36,557 nucleotides of DNA from Gammaproteobacteria bacterium (GCA_018824085.1 JAHJHI010000003.1:1-36557), one strand, 5' to 3'. Counted from the first letter of the stretch, positions 9,450 through 21,978 are shown. Notes: generated by a model not told the origin, from the sequence alone. Made by a program: numbers and translations.

Positions 9450-9471
9450 TCGACTGAAATGATCGGGAATT
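9450..9471 (+). promoter_or_regulatory. IscR-like operator 2 before iscR
   Basis: TCGACTGAAATGATCGGGAATT is a second copy of the upstream element, sharing GACTGAA and TCGGGAATT with it. It ends 43 bp before the iscR ATG. The AT-rich stretch between the two copies (AATTATAAAG, 9440-9449) may include the -10 region. Confidence 0.55.
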
Positions 9472-9514
9472 GCCTGACGCAAGTCCCGATCCGTTTCACG
9501 GAGGGTTCCGCATC

Positions 9515-9997
9515 ATGAGACTGACAACCAAAGGCCGTTTCGCCGTGACTGCGATGCTCGACCTCGCCCTGCGCCAGGAGAACGGTCCTGTCACGCTTTC
9601 GGGTGTTGCCGAGCGTCAGCGCATCAGCCTGTCCTACCTTGAACAACTGTTCGGCAAGCTGCGTCGCCAGGAGCTTGTTGCCAGCGTGCGCGGTCCGGGC
9701 GGCGGTTATTGCCTGGCGCGCGACATGAGCACCATCTCCGTTGCCGACATCATCGCGGCCGTGGACGAGCCGATGGACGCGACGCAGTGCGGCGGCAAGG
9801 AGAACTGTCATGACGAACACCGCTGCATGACGCACGACCTGTGGTCGAGCCTCAGTCAGCGCATGTTCGACTACCTCAATTCCGTCACGCTGCATGACCT
9901 CATGACACAGCAGCGCGAACGAACCAGCCATCGAGTCGTGCTGCACGAACGCGATGCGCGCCATGCCGCGCCTGACGCGGTGGAAGTGCAGTTCTGA
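9515..9997 (+). CDS. iscR: Fe-S cluster assembly transcriptional regulator IscR
   Basis: 160 residues, Rrf2 family. The N-terminal winged helix begins [19 protein letters not shown], with recognition helix [14 protein letters not shown] and wing [12 protein letters not shown]. Three cysteines in C-x5-C-x5-C spacing (C92, C98, C104) and H107 match the [2Fe-2S] ligands of E. coli IscR. With cluster bound it represses the isc operon; in the apo form it regulates other sites. The start at 9515 is chosen because MRLTTKGR is the invariant family N-terminus. Two IscR-like operators precede it. It is the first gene of a run with very short gaps down to iscX. Confidence 0.97.
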   Translation: MRLTTKGRFAVTAMLDLALRQENGPVTLSGVAERQRISLSYLEQLFGKLRRQELVASVRGPGGGYCLARDMSTISVADIIAAVDEPMDATQCGGKENCHDEHRCMTHDLWSSLSQRMFDYLNSVTLHDLMTQQRERTSHRVVLHERDARHAAPDAVEVQF

Positions 9998-9999
9998 TC

Positions 10000-11139
10000 A
10001 TGTTTGCGCCTGTCTACCTCGATTACAACGCCAGCGCGCCGCTCGACGACGCGGTGCGCGAGGCCATGCTGCCCTGGCTGGGGACGCGTTTCGGCAATGC
10101 GTCGAGCCGTCACGAGTATGGTCGTGCCGCACGCCGTGCGATCGACGAGGCGCGTGCCCAGGTGGCGGCAGCGGTCAATGCGCATCCCACCGAAGTGGTA
10201 TTTACGAGCGGTGGGTCGGAAGCCAACAATCTGTTCGTGAAGGGCGCTGCTGCACGGCTCAAACCGGGCGCGATTGCGGTGTCGGCGATCGAGCATCCGT
10301 GCGTGCGAGAACCGGCCCGCCAGCTCGTACGCAGCGGCTGGACGCTGCAGGAGCTGCCGGTCGACGCACAGGGGCGCGTGCGGGTTGAGGCCTACGACGG
10401 ACAGGCGATGCTCGTGTCAATGATGCGGGCGAACAACGAAACAGGCGTCCTTCAGGACGTGGCCGCATTGGCCGAAAGCGTGCGTCGCGCCGGTGGCTGG
10501 TTGCACAGTGACGCCGTGCAGGCGCTGGGCAAGGTCGGTGTCGATTTCCGTGCGCTCGGCGTGTCGGCGATGACGCTGTCTGCCCACAAGATAGGCGGAC
10601 CGCAGGGTGCGGGCGCACTGATTCTCGACAAGCGGGTCGACCTGGAACCTCTGATTGCGGGCGGAGGCCATGAGCGCGGTCTGCGGTCGGGTACCGAGAA
10701 CATTGCGGCCATCGTCGGCTTCGGCCATGCCTGCGAACGGGCCGTGGCAGCGCTGGATACGCACCTGGTCGAACTGAAGGCCCTGCGTGAGCGCATCGAG
10801 CGCTGTGTTGCGGCCCTCGGCGGAACGGTGTTCGGTGATCGGGCTGAGCGGCTGCCCAATACCTGCTATTTCGCGCTTGATCGCATCGACGGCGAAACGC
10901 TGGTGGGCAAACTGGACCGTGCCGGATTTGCAGTGGCCAGCGGTGCCGCCTGCTCAAGCGCGTCGCCCGAGCCGTCGCGCACGCTGATGGCGATGGGGGT
11001 TGCGCCCGAGCTGGCGCGCGGCGCGGTGCGTGTGAGCACCGGGGCCGCAACGGGAATGCAGGACGTGGATGATTTCTGCAGCGCGCTTGCGCAGGTGACG
11101 GACGAGCTCCGTTCCCTGCGGGCGATGGCTGCAGCGTGA
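10000..11139 (+). CDS. second cysteine desulfurase (NifS/IscS-like), lacking the IscS C-terminal tail
   Basis: 379 residues, an aminotransferase class V PLP enzyme. PLP lysine K197 is in MTLSAHKIGGPQGAG, the catalytic cysteine C318 is in SGAACSSASPEPS, and the conserved EHP (H99) and [16 protein letters not shown] are present. It should release sulfur from cysteine as an enzyme persulfide. Compared with the next gene, iscS, it is clearly a paralogue but diverged, and it ends at DELRSLRAMAAA without the roughly 20-residue tail ([13 protein letters not shown]...) that in IscS contacts IscU. It starts 2 bp after the iscR stop. Its partner could be IscU, another scaffold, or a thiolation pathway; I cannot tell which. 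Confidence 0.9.
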   Translation: MFAPVYLDYNASAPLDDAVREAMLPWLGTRFGNASSRHEYGRAARRAIDEARAQVAAAVNAHPTEVVFTSGGSEANNLFVKGAAARLKPGAIAVSAIEHPCVREPARQLVRSGWTLQELPVDAQGRVRVEAYDGQAMLVSMMRANNETGVLQDVAALAESVRRAGGWLHSDAVQALGKVGVDFRALGVSAMTLSAHKIGGPQGAGALILDKRVDLEPLIAGGGHERGLRSGTENIAAIVGFGHACERAVAALDTHLVELKALRERIERCVAALGGTVFGDRAERLPNTCYFALDRIDGETLVGKLDRAGFAVASGAACSSASPEPSRTLMAMGVAPELARGAVRVSTGAATGMQDVDDFCSALAQVTDELRSLRAMAAA

Positions 11140-11172
11140 TGGCGTGATGGCGATTTTGACGGAGCTGACCAA

Positions 11173-12384
11173 ATGCTGAAATTTCCGATCTATCTGGACT
11201 ACTCTGCGACCACTCCGGTGGACCCGCGGGTGGCGGCCAGGATGATTCCCTATCTCACCGAGCACTTCGGCAATCCCGCTTCGCGCAGCCATGCCTATGG
11301 CTGGGAAACGGAAGCCGCCGTCGAGGAAGCGCGCGAGCAGGTGGCCCGGCTTGTCGGTGCCGACCCGAAAGAGATCATCTGGACTTCCGGTGCGACCGAG
11401 TCCAACAATCTCGCCATCAAGGGTGCGGCGCACTTCTATTCAGGCAAGGGCAAGCACATCATCACGCTGCGCACCGAGCACAAGGCCGTGCTCGATCCGT
11501 ACCGCGAGCTGGAGCGCGAGGGCTTCGAGGCAAGCTATCTCGATCCGCAGCCCAACGGCCTGATCGATCTCGACGCGTTCCGTGCGGCGCTGCGTCCGGA
11601 CACGGTTCTCGTGTCCATCATGTTCGTGAACAACGAGATCGGCGTCATCCAGCCGATCGCCGAACTGGGCGAAATCTGCCGCGAGAAAGGCATCATCTTC
11701 CACGTCGATGCGGCCCAGGCGACCGGCAAGGTCGTGATCGACCTCGAAGAGCTGAAGGTCGACCTGATGTCGTTCTCGGCGCACAAGACGTATGGCCCGA
11801 AGGGCGTCGGCGCGCTGTATGTGCGACGCAAGCCGCGCATCCGCCTGGAAGCGCAGATGCACGGCGGTGGACACGAGCGCGGTCTGCGCTCGGGTACGCT
11901 GGCGACGCACCAGATCGTCGGCATGGGCGAAGCCTTCCGCATCGCGCGTGAGGAGATGGGTGTGGAGAACGAACGCATCCGCATGCTGCGTGACCGCCTG
12001 CTCAAGGGCCTGTCGGACATCGAAGCGACCTTCGTCAATGGTGACCTCGATGCGCGCGTGCCACACAACCTGAACATCAGCTTTGCCTATGTCGAAGGCG
12101 AGTCGCTGATCATGGCGATCAAGGAAGTTGCCGTGTCATCGGGCTCGGCCTGTACTTCTGCCAGCCTTGAACCGTCCTACGTGCTGCGTGCGCTGGGTCG
12201 TGAGGATGAGCTCGCCCACAGCTCGATCCGTTTTTCGATCGGCCGCTTCACGACCGAGGAGGAGATCGATTTCACGATCGATCTGTTGCATCGCAAGATC
12301 GGCAAACTGCGCGAGCTGTCGCCCCTGTGGGAGATGGTGCAGGACGGCGTCGATCTGAATACCGTGCAGTGGGCTCACCACTGA
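11173..12384 (+). CDS. iscS: cysteine desulfurase IscS
   Basis: 403 residues against 404 in E. coli, and highly conserved. PLP lysine K205 is in [12 protein letters not shown]103 is in RTEHKAVLD, and the mobile-loop cysteine C327 is in [14 protein letters not shown]. The C-terminal [21 protein letters not shown] is the canonical IscU-binding tail. It supplies sulfur for Fe-S clusters on IscU and for tRNA thiolation. It lies 33 bp after the paralogous desulfurase and 32 bp before iscU, in the isc operon. Confidence 0.98.
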   Translation: MLKFPIYLDYSATTPVDPRVAARMIPYLTEHFGNPASRSHAYGWETEAAVEEAREQVARLVGADPKEIIWTSGATESNNLAIKGAAHFYSGKGKHIITLRTEHKAVLDPYRELEREGFEASYLDPQPNGLIDLDAFRAALRPDTVLVSIMFVNNEIGVIQPIAELGEICREKGIIFHVDAAQATGKVVIDLEELKVDLMSFSAHKTYGPKGVGALYVRRKPRIRLEAQMHGGGHERGLRSGTLATHQIVGMGEAFRIAREEMGVENERIRMLRDRLLKGLSDIEATFVNGDLDARVPHNLNISFAYVEGESLIMAIKEVAVSSGSACTSASLEPSYVLRALGREDELAHSSIRFSIGRFTTEEEIDFTIDLLHRKIGKLRELSPLWEMVQDGVDLNTVQWAHH

Positions 12385-12416
12385 GTTCATGCACACAAGC
12401 CAGAAGGAGAACTGAA

Positions 12417-12821
12417 ATGGCCTATAGCGAAAAACTGCTGGATCACTACGAAAACCCCCGCAACGTCGGAGCCTTCGGCAAGGAAGACGGCGACGTCGGT
12501 ACCGGCATGGTCGGCGCACCGGCCTGTGGCGACGTGATGAAGCTGCAGATCAAGGTCGGCGCGGACGGAGTCATCGAAGATGCGAAGTTCAAGACCTACG
12601 GCTGCGGTTCGGCCATCGCATCGAGTTCGCTGGTGACCGAATGGGTCAAGGGCAAGACGCTGGATCAGGCAATGGAAATCCGCAATACGGCCATCGCCGA
12701 GGAACTGGCGCTGCCGCCGGTGAAGATCCACTGCTCCATCCTTGCCGAGGACGCCATCAAGGCGGCCGTCGAGGACTATCGCAAGAAGCACGGCGCCGCC
12801 GCGCCGGCTGATGCAGCCTGA
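12417..12821 (+). CDS. iscU: Fe-S cluster scaffold IscU
   Basis: 134 residues. The three cluster-ligand cysteines lie in [28 protein letters not shown] and [12 protein letters not shown]. The LPPVK sequence recognised by HscA is present directly before the third cysteine ([10 protein letters not shown]). IscU receives sulfur from IscS and assembles [2Fe-2S] clusters, which HscA/HscB then help to release. The start at 12417 ([18 protein letters not shown]) follows an AAGGAG site. It is ten bases upstream of iscA. Confidence 0.98.
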   Translation: MAYSEKLLDHYENPRNVGAFGKEDGDVGTGMVGAPACGDVMKLQIKVGADGVIEDAKFKTYGCGSAIASSSLVTEWVKGKTLDQAMEIRNTAIAEELALPPVKIHCSILAEDAIKAAVEDYRKKHGAAAPADAA

Positions 12822-12831
12822 GGAGAACGCC

Positions 12832-13155
12832 ATGGGCGTGACATTGACGCAGAAGGCCGCTACGCACGTCAGCAACTTCATCGCCAAGCGCGGGCGCGGT
12901 GTCGGCCTGCGGCTGGGCGTGCGTACGAGCGGGTGCTCCGGGATGGCCTACAAGCTGGAATTTGCTGACGATCTGGCGCCGGAGGACATGGTGTTCGAAA
13001 GCCATGGCGTAAAGGTGCTGATCGATCCCAAAAGCCTGCCCTATCTCGAAGGCACGGAGCTCGATTTCGTGCGGGAAGGGCTGAACGAGGGGTTCAAGTT
13101 CAACAATCCCAACGTCAAGGACGAGTGCGGCTGCGGCGAAAGCTTCAATGTCTGA
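12832..13155 (+). CDS. iscA: A-type Fe-S carrier IscA
   Basis: 107 residues, the usual IscA length. The three conserved cysteines are in [14 protein letters not shown] (C35) and [11 protein letters not shown] (C99 and C101), the C-x63-C-x-C pattern of A-type carriers. It accepts clusters from IscU and delivers mainly [4Fe-4S] clusters to target enzymes. AGGAG lies just before the ATG. It is an internal gene of the isc operon. Confidence 0.97.
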   Translation: MGVTLTQKAATHVSNFIAKRGRGVGLRLGVRTSGCSGMAYKLEFADDLAPEDMVFESHGVKVLIDPKSLPYLEGTELDFVREGLNEGFKFNNPNVKDECGCGESFNV

Positions 13156-13183
13156 ACCCCGCGTTCGCGTTGCACGGAGCTGA

Positions 13184-13753
13184 ATGATGTCGTCGCAGCC
13201 TACCGCCGCAGGTCTGCCGGATGCGGACCTGTTCGGCAGCGATCACTTTGCGCTGTTCGGTCTGCCGCGCAGCTTCGTGCTCGACGAAAGGGCACTCGAA
13301 TCGCGCTACCACGAACTGCAGTCGGCGGTGCATCCCGATCGCCACGCGTATCGCGCCGAACAGGACAAGCGCCTGTCCATGCAGTGGGCGACCCGCGTGA
13401 ACGAGGCCTATCGACTGCTGCGCGCGCCACTGACGCGCGCCCGCTATCTGCTGGAGCTGCTGGGGGTGGATGTCGGCGCCGAAAACAACACGGCGATGCC
13501 GGCGGACTTCCTGATGCAGCAGATGGAATGGCGCGAAGCGCTGGACGAGGCGCGAGGCGCACGCGACGCGGCGGCGCTTGACGCGCTTGAGCGCGCGTTG
13601 CGCCAGGCGCGGCGTGACGCCGAAGCGCTGCTCGTGCAGCAACTCGATACCGAACCCGACACCGGCGCCGCCGCCGCAACAGTGCGTCGCATGATGTTCA
13701 TCGCCCGGCTGGGCGAGGACATTGCGGAGGCGCACGAAATACTGGAAAACTGA
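13184..13753 (+). CDS. hscB: Fe-S assembly co-chaperone HscB
   Basis: 189 residues. It has an N-terminal J-domain with HPD at 50-52 ([10 protein letters not shown]), followed by [22 protein letters not shown] and a C-terminal three-helix bundle ([17 protein letters not shown]) that binds IscU. HscB delivers IscU to HscA and stimulates its ATPase. A second ATG directly follows the first (MM), so the start could be one codon later. The stop overlaps the hscA start by one base (TGATG), implying coupled translation. Confidence 0.96.
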   Translation: MMSSQPTAAGLPDADLFGSDHFALFGLPRSFVLDERALESRYHELQSAVHPDRHAYRAEQDKRLSMQWATRVNEAYRLLRAPLTRARYLLELLGVDVGAENNTAMPADFLMQQMEWREALDEARGARDAAALDALERALRQARRDAEALLVQQLDTEPDTGAAAATVRRMMFIARLGEDIAEAHEILEN

Positions 13754-15615
13754 TGGCCTTGCTGCAGATCGCCGAACCCGGCGAATCCACCGCTCCACAC
13801 CAGCACAGGCTGGCAGTGGGCATTGATCTGGGCACGACCAACTCGCTGGTGGCCACGGTGCGCAACAGCGTGCCGGTGGTGCTCAATGACGACAAGGGGC
13901 GGGCCCTGCTGCCGTCGGTCGTACGCTATCTCCCGGACGGCAGCATCGTCGTCGGTCACGCAGCGCAGGCAGCCCAGTCGCTCGACCCCCGCAATACGAT
14001 CGCATCGGTGAAGCGCTTCATGGGGCGCGGCATGGCCGACGTCGCCCATGTGGAATCCATGCCCTACGTGTTCGAGGACGCGCCGGGCATGCTGCGCCTG
14101 CGCACCGTGCAGGGCTGGAAGAGCCCGGTGGAAGTGTCCGCCGACGTGCTTCGCGTGCTGCGCGAGCGGGCTGAAGAAAGCCTCGGGGGCGAGCTTGCCG
14201 GTGCCGTCATCACGGTGCCGGCCTACTTCGACGACGCCCAGCGCCAGGCTACGAAGGACGCCGCGCGGCTGGCAGGCCTCGAAGTGCTGCGCCTGCTCAA
14301 TGAACCGACTGCGGCTGCCATCGCCTATGGACTGGACAACGCGTCCGAGGGCATCTACGCGGTGTACGACCTTGGCGGCGGTACGTTCGACATATCCATA
14401 CTCAAGCTTTCGCGCGGCGTGTTCGAGGTGCTGGCGACCAGCGGCGACGCGGCGCTGGGCGGTGACGACTTTGATCACCGCGTGTATTGCTGGCTGATCG
14501 AGACATCGCGCATCAGCCCGCCCGGCCTTGAGGACATGCGTGCGCTCTACATGGAGGCGCGTCGCGCCAAGGAGGTGCTGAGCAGCGCCGACGAGGTACA
14601 TATCGGCCTGAAGCTCTCGGGCGGTGACGAAATCGACGTGCGTCTGACGCGCGATGCCTTCGCAGCCATGACCGGCAAGCTGGTCGACAAGACGCTTGTG
14701 CCGACGCGCAAGGCGCTGCGCGATGCGGGTCTTGATGCGAGCGACGTCAAGGGTGTCGTCATGGTTGGGGGCGCGACCCGCATGCCCCATGTCCAGCATG
14801 CCGTCGGCGAGTTTTTCGGGCAGGAGCCGCTGAACAACCTCGACCCGGACAAGGTGGTTGCCATCGGCGCAGCCGTGCAGGCCAACGTGCTGGCTGGCAA
14901 CCGAAGCGCCGACGAGGACTGGCTGCTGCTGGACGTGATTCCGCTGTCGCTCGGGCTGGAAACGATGGGCGGCCTGGTCGAGAAGATCATTCCGCGCAAT
15001 TCGACGATCCCGACATCGCGCGCCCAGGAATTCACGACCTTCAAGGACGGCCAGACGGCGATGGCGATCCACGTGCTGCAGGGCGAGCGCGAGCGGGTAA
15101 GTGACTGTCGTTCACTGGCGCGCTTCGAACTGCGCGGCATCCCGCCCATGGTTGCCGGCGCCGCCCGCATCCGCGTGAGCTTTCAGGTCGACGCCGATGG
15201 CCTGCTCAACGTGTCGGCGCGGGAAACCGGTACCGGCGTTGAAGCGCGCATCGAGGTCAAGCCGAGTTACGGACTGGGAGACGACGAAGTCGCCCGCATG
15301 CTGCGTGACGGTTTTGAACACGTGCAGGAAGACATCGCGGCGCGTGCGCTCGCGGAGCAGCGCGTCGACGCGACCCGTCTTGTCGAGGCGACGCAGAGCG
15401 CGCTGGCGGCTGACGGTGACCTGCTGGACGCAGGCGAGCGCACCGCAGTCGATAAAGCGCTGGTGGCCGTGGTCGCTGCTGCTGCCGGCGACGACGTGAC
15501 CGCCGTACGCCGCGCGGTCGAGGCATTGAGCGTCGTCACCGACGAATTCGCGGCGCGCCGCATGAACCGCAGCATCCAGCGCGCGCTTGCCGGGCGCCGC
15601 ATTGAATCACTGTGA
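13753..15615 (+). CDS. hscA: Hsp70-type chaperone HscA
   Basis: 620 residues against 616 in E. coli. It is an Hsp70 nucleotide-binding domain with [30 protein letters not shown] and [13 protein letters not shown], then the substrate domain beginning near [17 protein letters not shown] and a shorter helical lid. HscA recognises LPPVK of IscU and uses ATP hydrolysis, stimulated by HscB, to promote cluster transfer. The position between hscB and fdx separates it from DnaK. Confidence 0.97.
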   Translation: MALLQIAEPGESTAPHQHRLAVGIDLGTTNSLVATVRNSVPVVLNDDKGRALLPSVVRYLPDGSIVVGHAAQAAQSLDPRNTIASVKRFMGRGMADVAHVESMPYVFEDAPGMLRLRTVQGWKSPVEVSADVLRVLRERAEESLGGELAGAVITVPAYFDDAQRQATKDAARLAGLEVLRLLNEPTAAAIAYGLDNASEGIYAVYDLGGGTFDISILKLSRGVFEVLATSGDAALGGDDFDHRVYCWLIETSRISPPGLEDMRALYMEARRAKEVLSSADEVHIGLKLSGGDEIDVRLTRDAFAAMTGKLVDKTLVPTRKALRDAGLDASDVKGVVMVGGATRMPHVQHAVGEFFGQEPLNNLDPDKVVAIGAAVQANVLAGNRSADEDWLLLDVIPLSLGLETMGGLVEKIIPRNSTIPTSRAQEFTTFKDGQTAMAIHVLQGERERVSDCRSLARFELRGIPPMVAGAARIRVSFQVDADGLLNVSARETGTGVEARIEVKPSYGLGDDEVARMLRDGFEHVQEDIAARALAEQRVDATRLVEATQSALAADGDLLDAGERTAVDKALVAVVAAAAGDDVTAVRRAVEALSVVTDEFAARRMNRSIQRALAGRRIESL

Positions 15616-15622
15616 GAGACGC

Positions 15623-15964
15623 ATGACCCAGATCGTAGTACTCCCCCACGTCGAACTGTGCCCGGATGGCGCGGTGCTGGAAGTCGAACCCGGCACGACC
15701 ATCTGCGATGCGCTGCTCGGCAACGGCATCGATATTGAACATGCGTGCGAGAAATCGTGCGCCTGTACCACGTGCCATGTCGTTGTTCGAGAAGGGTTTT
15801 CCAGCCTTGAACCCGCCGAAGAACTCGAAGAGGACCTGCTCGACAAGGCCTGGGGCCTTGAACCGAATTCGCGCCTGTCCTGTCAGGCGGTGGTGGCGCA
15901 GCAGCCGCTGACCGTGGACATTCCGAAGTACACGATCAACATGGTGAGCGAGGGCAAGAAGTGA
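15623..15964 (+). CDS. fdx: isc-type [2Fe-2S] ferredoxin
   Basis: 113 residues, adrenodoxin-type ferredoxin. Ligands C42, C48, C51 and C87 (HACEKSCACTTC and RLSCQAVV) match those of E. coli Fdx; C46 is an additional conserved cysteine. It gives electrons for cluster assembly on IscU. The start at 15623 (MTQIVVLPH) follows the hscA stop by 7 bp. Its TGA stop lies within the GTGA start of iscX. Confidence 0.97.
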   Translation: MTQIVVLPHVELCPDGAVLEVEPGTTICDALLGNGIDIEHACEKSCACTTCHVVVREGFSSLEPAEELEEDLLDKAWGLEPNSRLSCQAVVAQQPLTVDIPKYTINMVSEGKK

Positions 15965-16164
15965 GCACGATGAAATGGACTGACACGCTGGAGATCGCGA
16001 TCGCGCTGACCGAGGCGCATCCGGATACCGATCCGCGCTTCGTGCGGTTCACCGATCTCATGGAGTGGGTGATGGCGCTGCCGGGCTTCGATGACGATTC
16101 CAAGCGTTGCGGCGAGAAGATACTGGAAGCGATCCAGCTCGCGTGGATGGACGAAGCAGACTGA
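15961..16164 (+). CDS. iscX: Fe-S assembly protein IscX
   Basis: 67 residues from GTG at 15961 or 64 from ATG at 15970. It has the family signature KWTDTLEIAIAL, DPRFVRFTDL, FDDD and the acidic end EKILEAIQLAWMDEAD. IscX binds IscS and iron and modulates cluster assembly. I prefer the GTG because it overlaps the fdx stop by four bases (GTGA) and gives an N-terminus like that of E. coli IscX; the internal ATG is the alternative. It is the last gene of the isc run. Confidence 0.94.
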   Translation: MSTMKWTDTLEIAIALTEAHPDTDPRFVRFTDLMEWVMALPGFDDDSKRCGEKILEAIQLAWMDEAD

Positions 16165-16171
16165 AATCGCG

Positions 16172-16186
16172 GGCGGCCGTGCCGCC
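16172..16186 (+). terminator. possible terminator or attenuator after iscX
   Basis: GGCGGC, loop CGT, GCCGCC is a perfect 6-bp stem eight bases after the iscX stop. It is flanked by AATC and GATT, which could extend pairing across a bulge. Only a short T-containing stretch (TGATTT) follows, so termination is uncertain. Confidence 0.35.
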
Positions 16187-16189
16187 TGA

Positions 16190-17938
<1,749 letters not shown>

Positions 17939-17948
17939 GGAGCCCGAC

Positions 17949-18791
17949 ATGAAGCTGTGCGGTTTTGACGTCGGTCTCGACAAGCCGTTTTTCCTGATCG
18001 CCGGGCCGTGCGTCATCGAGTCGCGCGACATGGCGTTCGACACGGCGGGAGCGCTGAAGGAAATCACCTCCCGCCTCGGCATCCCCTTCATCTACAAGTC
18101 GTCGTTCGACAAGGCCAATCGCAGCTCGGGCACCAGCTTCCGCGGCCCGGGCATGGAGCGCGGCCTGGAAATCCTCGCCGACGTGAAGCGCGAGCTGGCG
18201 GTGCCGGTGCTGACCGACGTGCATACCGCTGAAGAGGCGCCGGTCGTCGCGCAGTACGTCGATGTGCTGCAGACGCCGGCCTTCCTGTGCCGCCAGACCG
18301 ATTTCATCCACGCCTGCGCGGCGACCGGCAAGCCGGTGAACATCAAGAAGGGGCAGTTCCTCGCGCCCGGTGACATGAAGCACGTCGTCGCCAAGGCGAA
18401 GGAAGCCAACGGCGGTGCCGACACCATCATGGTGTGTGAACGCGGCGCCTCGTTCGGCTACAACAATCTGGTATCCGACATGCGTTCGCTGGCCATCATG
18501 CGGGATACCGCGTGTCCGGTCGTTTTTGACGCGACACATTCGGTCCAGTTGCCGGGCGGGCAGGGCTCGACGTCCGGCGGACAACGCGAATTCGTGCCGG
18601 TGCTGGCGCGTGCGGCTGTCGCGGCCGGCATTGCCGGCCTGTTCATGGAAAGCCACCCGGATCCGGCCAGGGCGATGTCGGATGGCCCGAACGCCTGGCC
18701 GCTGCCGATGATGGAAGCGCTGCTCACGCAGTTGAGGGATCTCGACGAGGTCGTCAAACGTCACGGTTTTCTGGAATCCGCTCTCGCCTGA
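17949..18791 (+). CDS. kdsA: 3-deoxy-8-phosphooctulonate synthase
   Basis: 280 residues. The family start [19 protein letters not shown], the substrate loop [16 protein letters not shown], the [11 protein letters not shown] motif and [14 protein letters not shown] are all present. The enzyme condenses PEP with arabinose 5-phosphate to KDO-8-phosphate for lipopolysaccharide inner core. The ATG at 17949 follows a GAGGAG site that sits on the pyrG stop region; translation is probably coupled. Confidence 0.97.
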   Translation: MKLCGFDVGLDKPFFLIAGPCVIESRDMAFDTAGALKEITSRLGIPFIYKSSFDKANRSSGTSFRGPGMERGLEILADVKRELAVPVLTDVHTAEEAPVVAQYVDVLQTPAFLCRQTDFIHACAATGKPVNIKKGQFLAPGDMKHVVAKAKEANGGADTIMVCERGASFGYNNLVSDMRSLAIMRDTACPVVFDATHSVQLPGGQGSTSGGQREFVPVLARAAVAAGIAGLFMESHPDPARAMSDGPNAWPLPMMEALLTQLRDLDEVVKRHGFLESALA

Positions 18792-18833
18792 GGCTGGCGG
18801 GGTATTCACAATCAATAATTTTTGAGGAACTGA

Positions 18834-20126
<1,293 letters not shown>

Positions 20127-20132
20127 GCTGCG

Positions 20133-20417
20133 ATGAAGCGCCACTGGCCCGCATTGCTGCTGGTGGCCCTGATCGCCGCGCTGCAGTACCCGCTCTGGCT
20201 AGGCAAGGGCGGGTGGCTGCAGGCATGGGAGGCCGAGCGCGCGCTCGAGCAGCAGCGCGCGCTCAACGACCGCCTTGAGGCGCGCAATGTCGCGCTGGAA
20301 GCGGACGTGAAGGACCTCAAGACCGGCTTTGACGCGGTCGAGGAACGGGCGCGCATTGAACTCGGGCTGGTGAAGCCGGGCGAAGTGTTCGTGCAGGTGC
20401 CGCGCAGCACGCCCTGA
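20133..20417 (+). CDS. ftsB: cell division protein FtsB
   Basis: 94 residues. There is a short N-terminus, one membrane helix at about 5-23 (WPALLLVALIAALQYPLWL), then GKGGW and a coiled coil at about 33-65 (EQQRALNDRLEARN, EADVKDLK), ending in the ERARIELGLVKPGE motif of DivIC/FtsB. FtsB forms a complex with FtsL and FtsQ in the divisome. The location directly after eno is the standard proteobacterial arrangement. Confidence 0.95.
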   Translation: MKRHWPALLLVALIAALQYPLWLGKGGWLQAWEAERALEQQRALNDRLEARNVALEADVKDLKTGFDAVEERARIELGLVKPGEVFVQVPRSTP

Positions 20418-20429
20418 AGTGTTTGCGGC

Positions 20430-20960
20430 TCAGTTCGGCCGGCGCAGCGTGCGCATGCCGCTGATGCGCTTCGAGAACCATCCCTGATCGAGATCGTCCG
20501 CGCGGACATACTTTGCGCGCGTGCTGGGCGCGTGGATGAAGCGTCCGTCACCGGCATAGATGCCCATGTGGGAATGCGCCTTGCCGGATGTGTTGAAGAA
20601 CACCAGATCCCCCGGTTGCAGCGCGTCGCGCCCGATCGGGCGGCTCACGCCCGCGATCTGCGCTGCATTGTGTGGCAGCTGCAGGCCCGCCACCTGTTCG
20701 TAGATCCAGCTCACCATGCCGCTGCAATCCAGCCCGCTGTCCGGATTCCGGCCACCGAAGCGGTAGTGGCTGTCGAGCAGCGCCAGCGCATAGATGGCGG
20801 CTTCCTGCGCCTGGCCGTTGTCGTTCAGGCTGACCTGGGCGGACGAGGGCACCGACGGCGGCGTTCGTTCGCGTGGCGGCGTGCCGCTGCAACCCGCCAG
20901 CCCTAGGACCAGACCCGCGACCAGTGCCGCGGCGCCGCGTCTTCGACTACTTGCGTTCAA
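20430..20960 (-). CDS. NlpC/P60 family lipoprotein peptidoglycan hydrolase
   Basis: 176 residues from the TTG at 20958-20960. This start gives MNASSRRR, a hydrophobic stretch and the lipobox LAGC, as expected for a lipoprotein; the frame is open to an ATG at 21026, which would place about 20 basic residues before the signal. The C-terminal NlpC/P60 domain has the catalytic cysteine in LDCSGMVSWIY, histidine in HSHMGIYAGDGRFIH and the GDLVFF motif. It probably cleaves peptide stems of peptidoglycan in the periplasm. The start overlaps the stop of the SIMPL gene by 14 bp. It converges with ftsB, 12 bp away. Confidence 0.85.
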   Translation of the reverse strand: MNASSRRRGAAALVAGLVLGLAGCSGTPPRERTPPSVPSSAQVSLNDNGQAQEAAIYALALLDSHYRFGGRNPDSGLDCSGMVSWIYEQVAGLQLPHNAAQIAGVSRPIGRDALQPGDLVFFNTSGKAHSHMGIYAGDGRFIHAPSTRAKYVRADDLDQGWFSKRISGMRTLRRPN

Positions 20961-21645
20961 TCTCGATCTGTCCGCTGATCGACACCGTGACGCGCGATTC
21001 GCCCGCTTCCATCGGCATGTCCGCAACCGCTTCGGCCATCGCCATCTTGCCGCGCATCATCGGGCGCGGCGGCGGCATGCCGCTGGTGTGGTTGACGTTC
21101 ATGTGCAGGATGCGCCAGGACTTGCCGAGTGATTCCGCGACGACCTTCGCCCGCGCGTTGAATGCAGCGATGCCGTCGGCGATCGCCTCGTTCTCGGCCT
21201 GGCGCGTGGCTTCCTCGCTCGGCTGCAGCGAAAGCTGCCCGACCGCCATTTGCGACTGCAGCTTGCCGAGCAACTCCGACAGCGCCGCCTGATCCTTTGA
21301 TTCGAGCAGCAGTTCCGAACGCATGCGCCAGCCGTCTATCGTGCGCCCGTTCTTGGCGTAGACCGGATAAGTCGAAGTGTTGCCGCTGCGCACCTTCACG
21401 CTCGGGTAACGGCGTGCCGTGTCGAGCGCGGATTCGATGACGGTATTGACCTTGCGCGCCAGCGTGGCGGGCTTGCCGTCGTCGTATTCGACGAAAGCCT
21501 GCGCGGTGGCGAGGTCGTTGGGCGCGGAGCGCGATGCTTCCGCATTGAGGTCGACGACGATGCCGGCGCGCTGAACCGGCGCGTGATCGGAGGCGTGCGC
21601 GCTGCCAAGCAGCGCTGCGCACAGCAGCCAGACGGGATATTTCAT
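20947..21645 (-). CDS. SIMPL-domain (DUF541) periplasmic protein
   Basis: 232 residues. A clear Sec signal peptide (MKYPVWLLCAALLGSAHA) is cleaved after about residue 18. The rest matches the SIMPL fold: VDLNAEASRSAPNDLATAQAFVEYDD near the start, the VRSGNTSTYPVYAKNGRTIDGWR segment in the middle, and V(T)VSISGQIEI at the C-terminus. Function in the family is poorly defined; some members affect outer-membrane stress or oligomerise into rings. It precedes and overlaps the NlpC/P60 lipoprotein gene, suggesting a shared envelope role. Confidence 0.82.
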   Translation of the reverse strand: MKYPVWLLCAALLGSAHASDHAPVQRAGIVVDLNAEASRSAPNDLATAQAFVEYDDGKPATLARKVNTVIESALDTARRYPSVKVRSGNTSTYPVYAKNGRTIDGWRMRSELLLESKDQAALSELLGKLQSQMAVGQLSLQPSEEATRQAENEAIADGIAAFNARAKVVAESLGKSWRILHMNVNHTSGMPPPRPMMRGKMAMAEAVADMPMEAGESRVTVSISGQIEIERK

Positions 21646-21695
21646 CAGTTACCTCTGCATTCGGAATCGGAACGCGGAAGTATACCCAGCACGCC

Positions 21696-21911
21696 TCAGC
21701 GTTTCCGGTGGATATCCTGATCTTCGTCCTTGTCGATGCGTATCGCCACGCCGGGAGCACCGCCTTCGTCGCCGACTGCGGACAGCAGCGCGACGCCCAG
21801 CAGTGCCAGATAGCTCAATACCGCGAGGCCTGCGGCCTCGACATTCATGGCGATCATGATCGCCGGCAGCGCGTGCGCGCCGGTGAAGAGAAAACGGGTG
21901 CGTTCGGACAT
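21696..21911 (-). CDS. small membrane protein of unknown function
   Basis: 71 residues, not recognised as a family. Residues 8-47 are hydrophobic and probably form one or two membrane helices (ALPAIMIAMNVEAAGLAVLSYLALLGVALL), followed by a charged cytoplasmic or periplasmic tail (IRIDKDEDQDIHRKR). It sits between the SIMPL gene and the gamma-carbonic-anhydrase gene on the same strand, with about 50 and 67 bp gaps. Being short, it could be a chance frame, but codon use looks normal for the window. Confidence 0.5.
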   Translation of the reverse strand: MSERTRFLFTGAHALPAIMIAMNVEAAGLAVLSYLALLGVALLSAVGDEGGAPGVAIRIDKDEDQDIHRKR

Positions 21912-21978
21912 GTCGGTCTCCGGGGCAAAATCCTGTCTCCCTCCTTATCGACGCGAAACATGTCCGGCTGAAGGGTTG

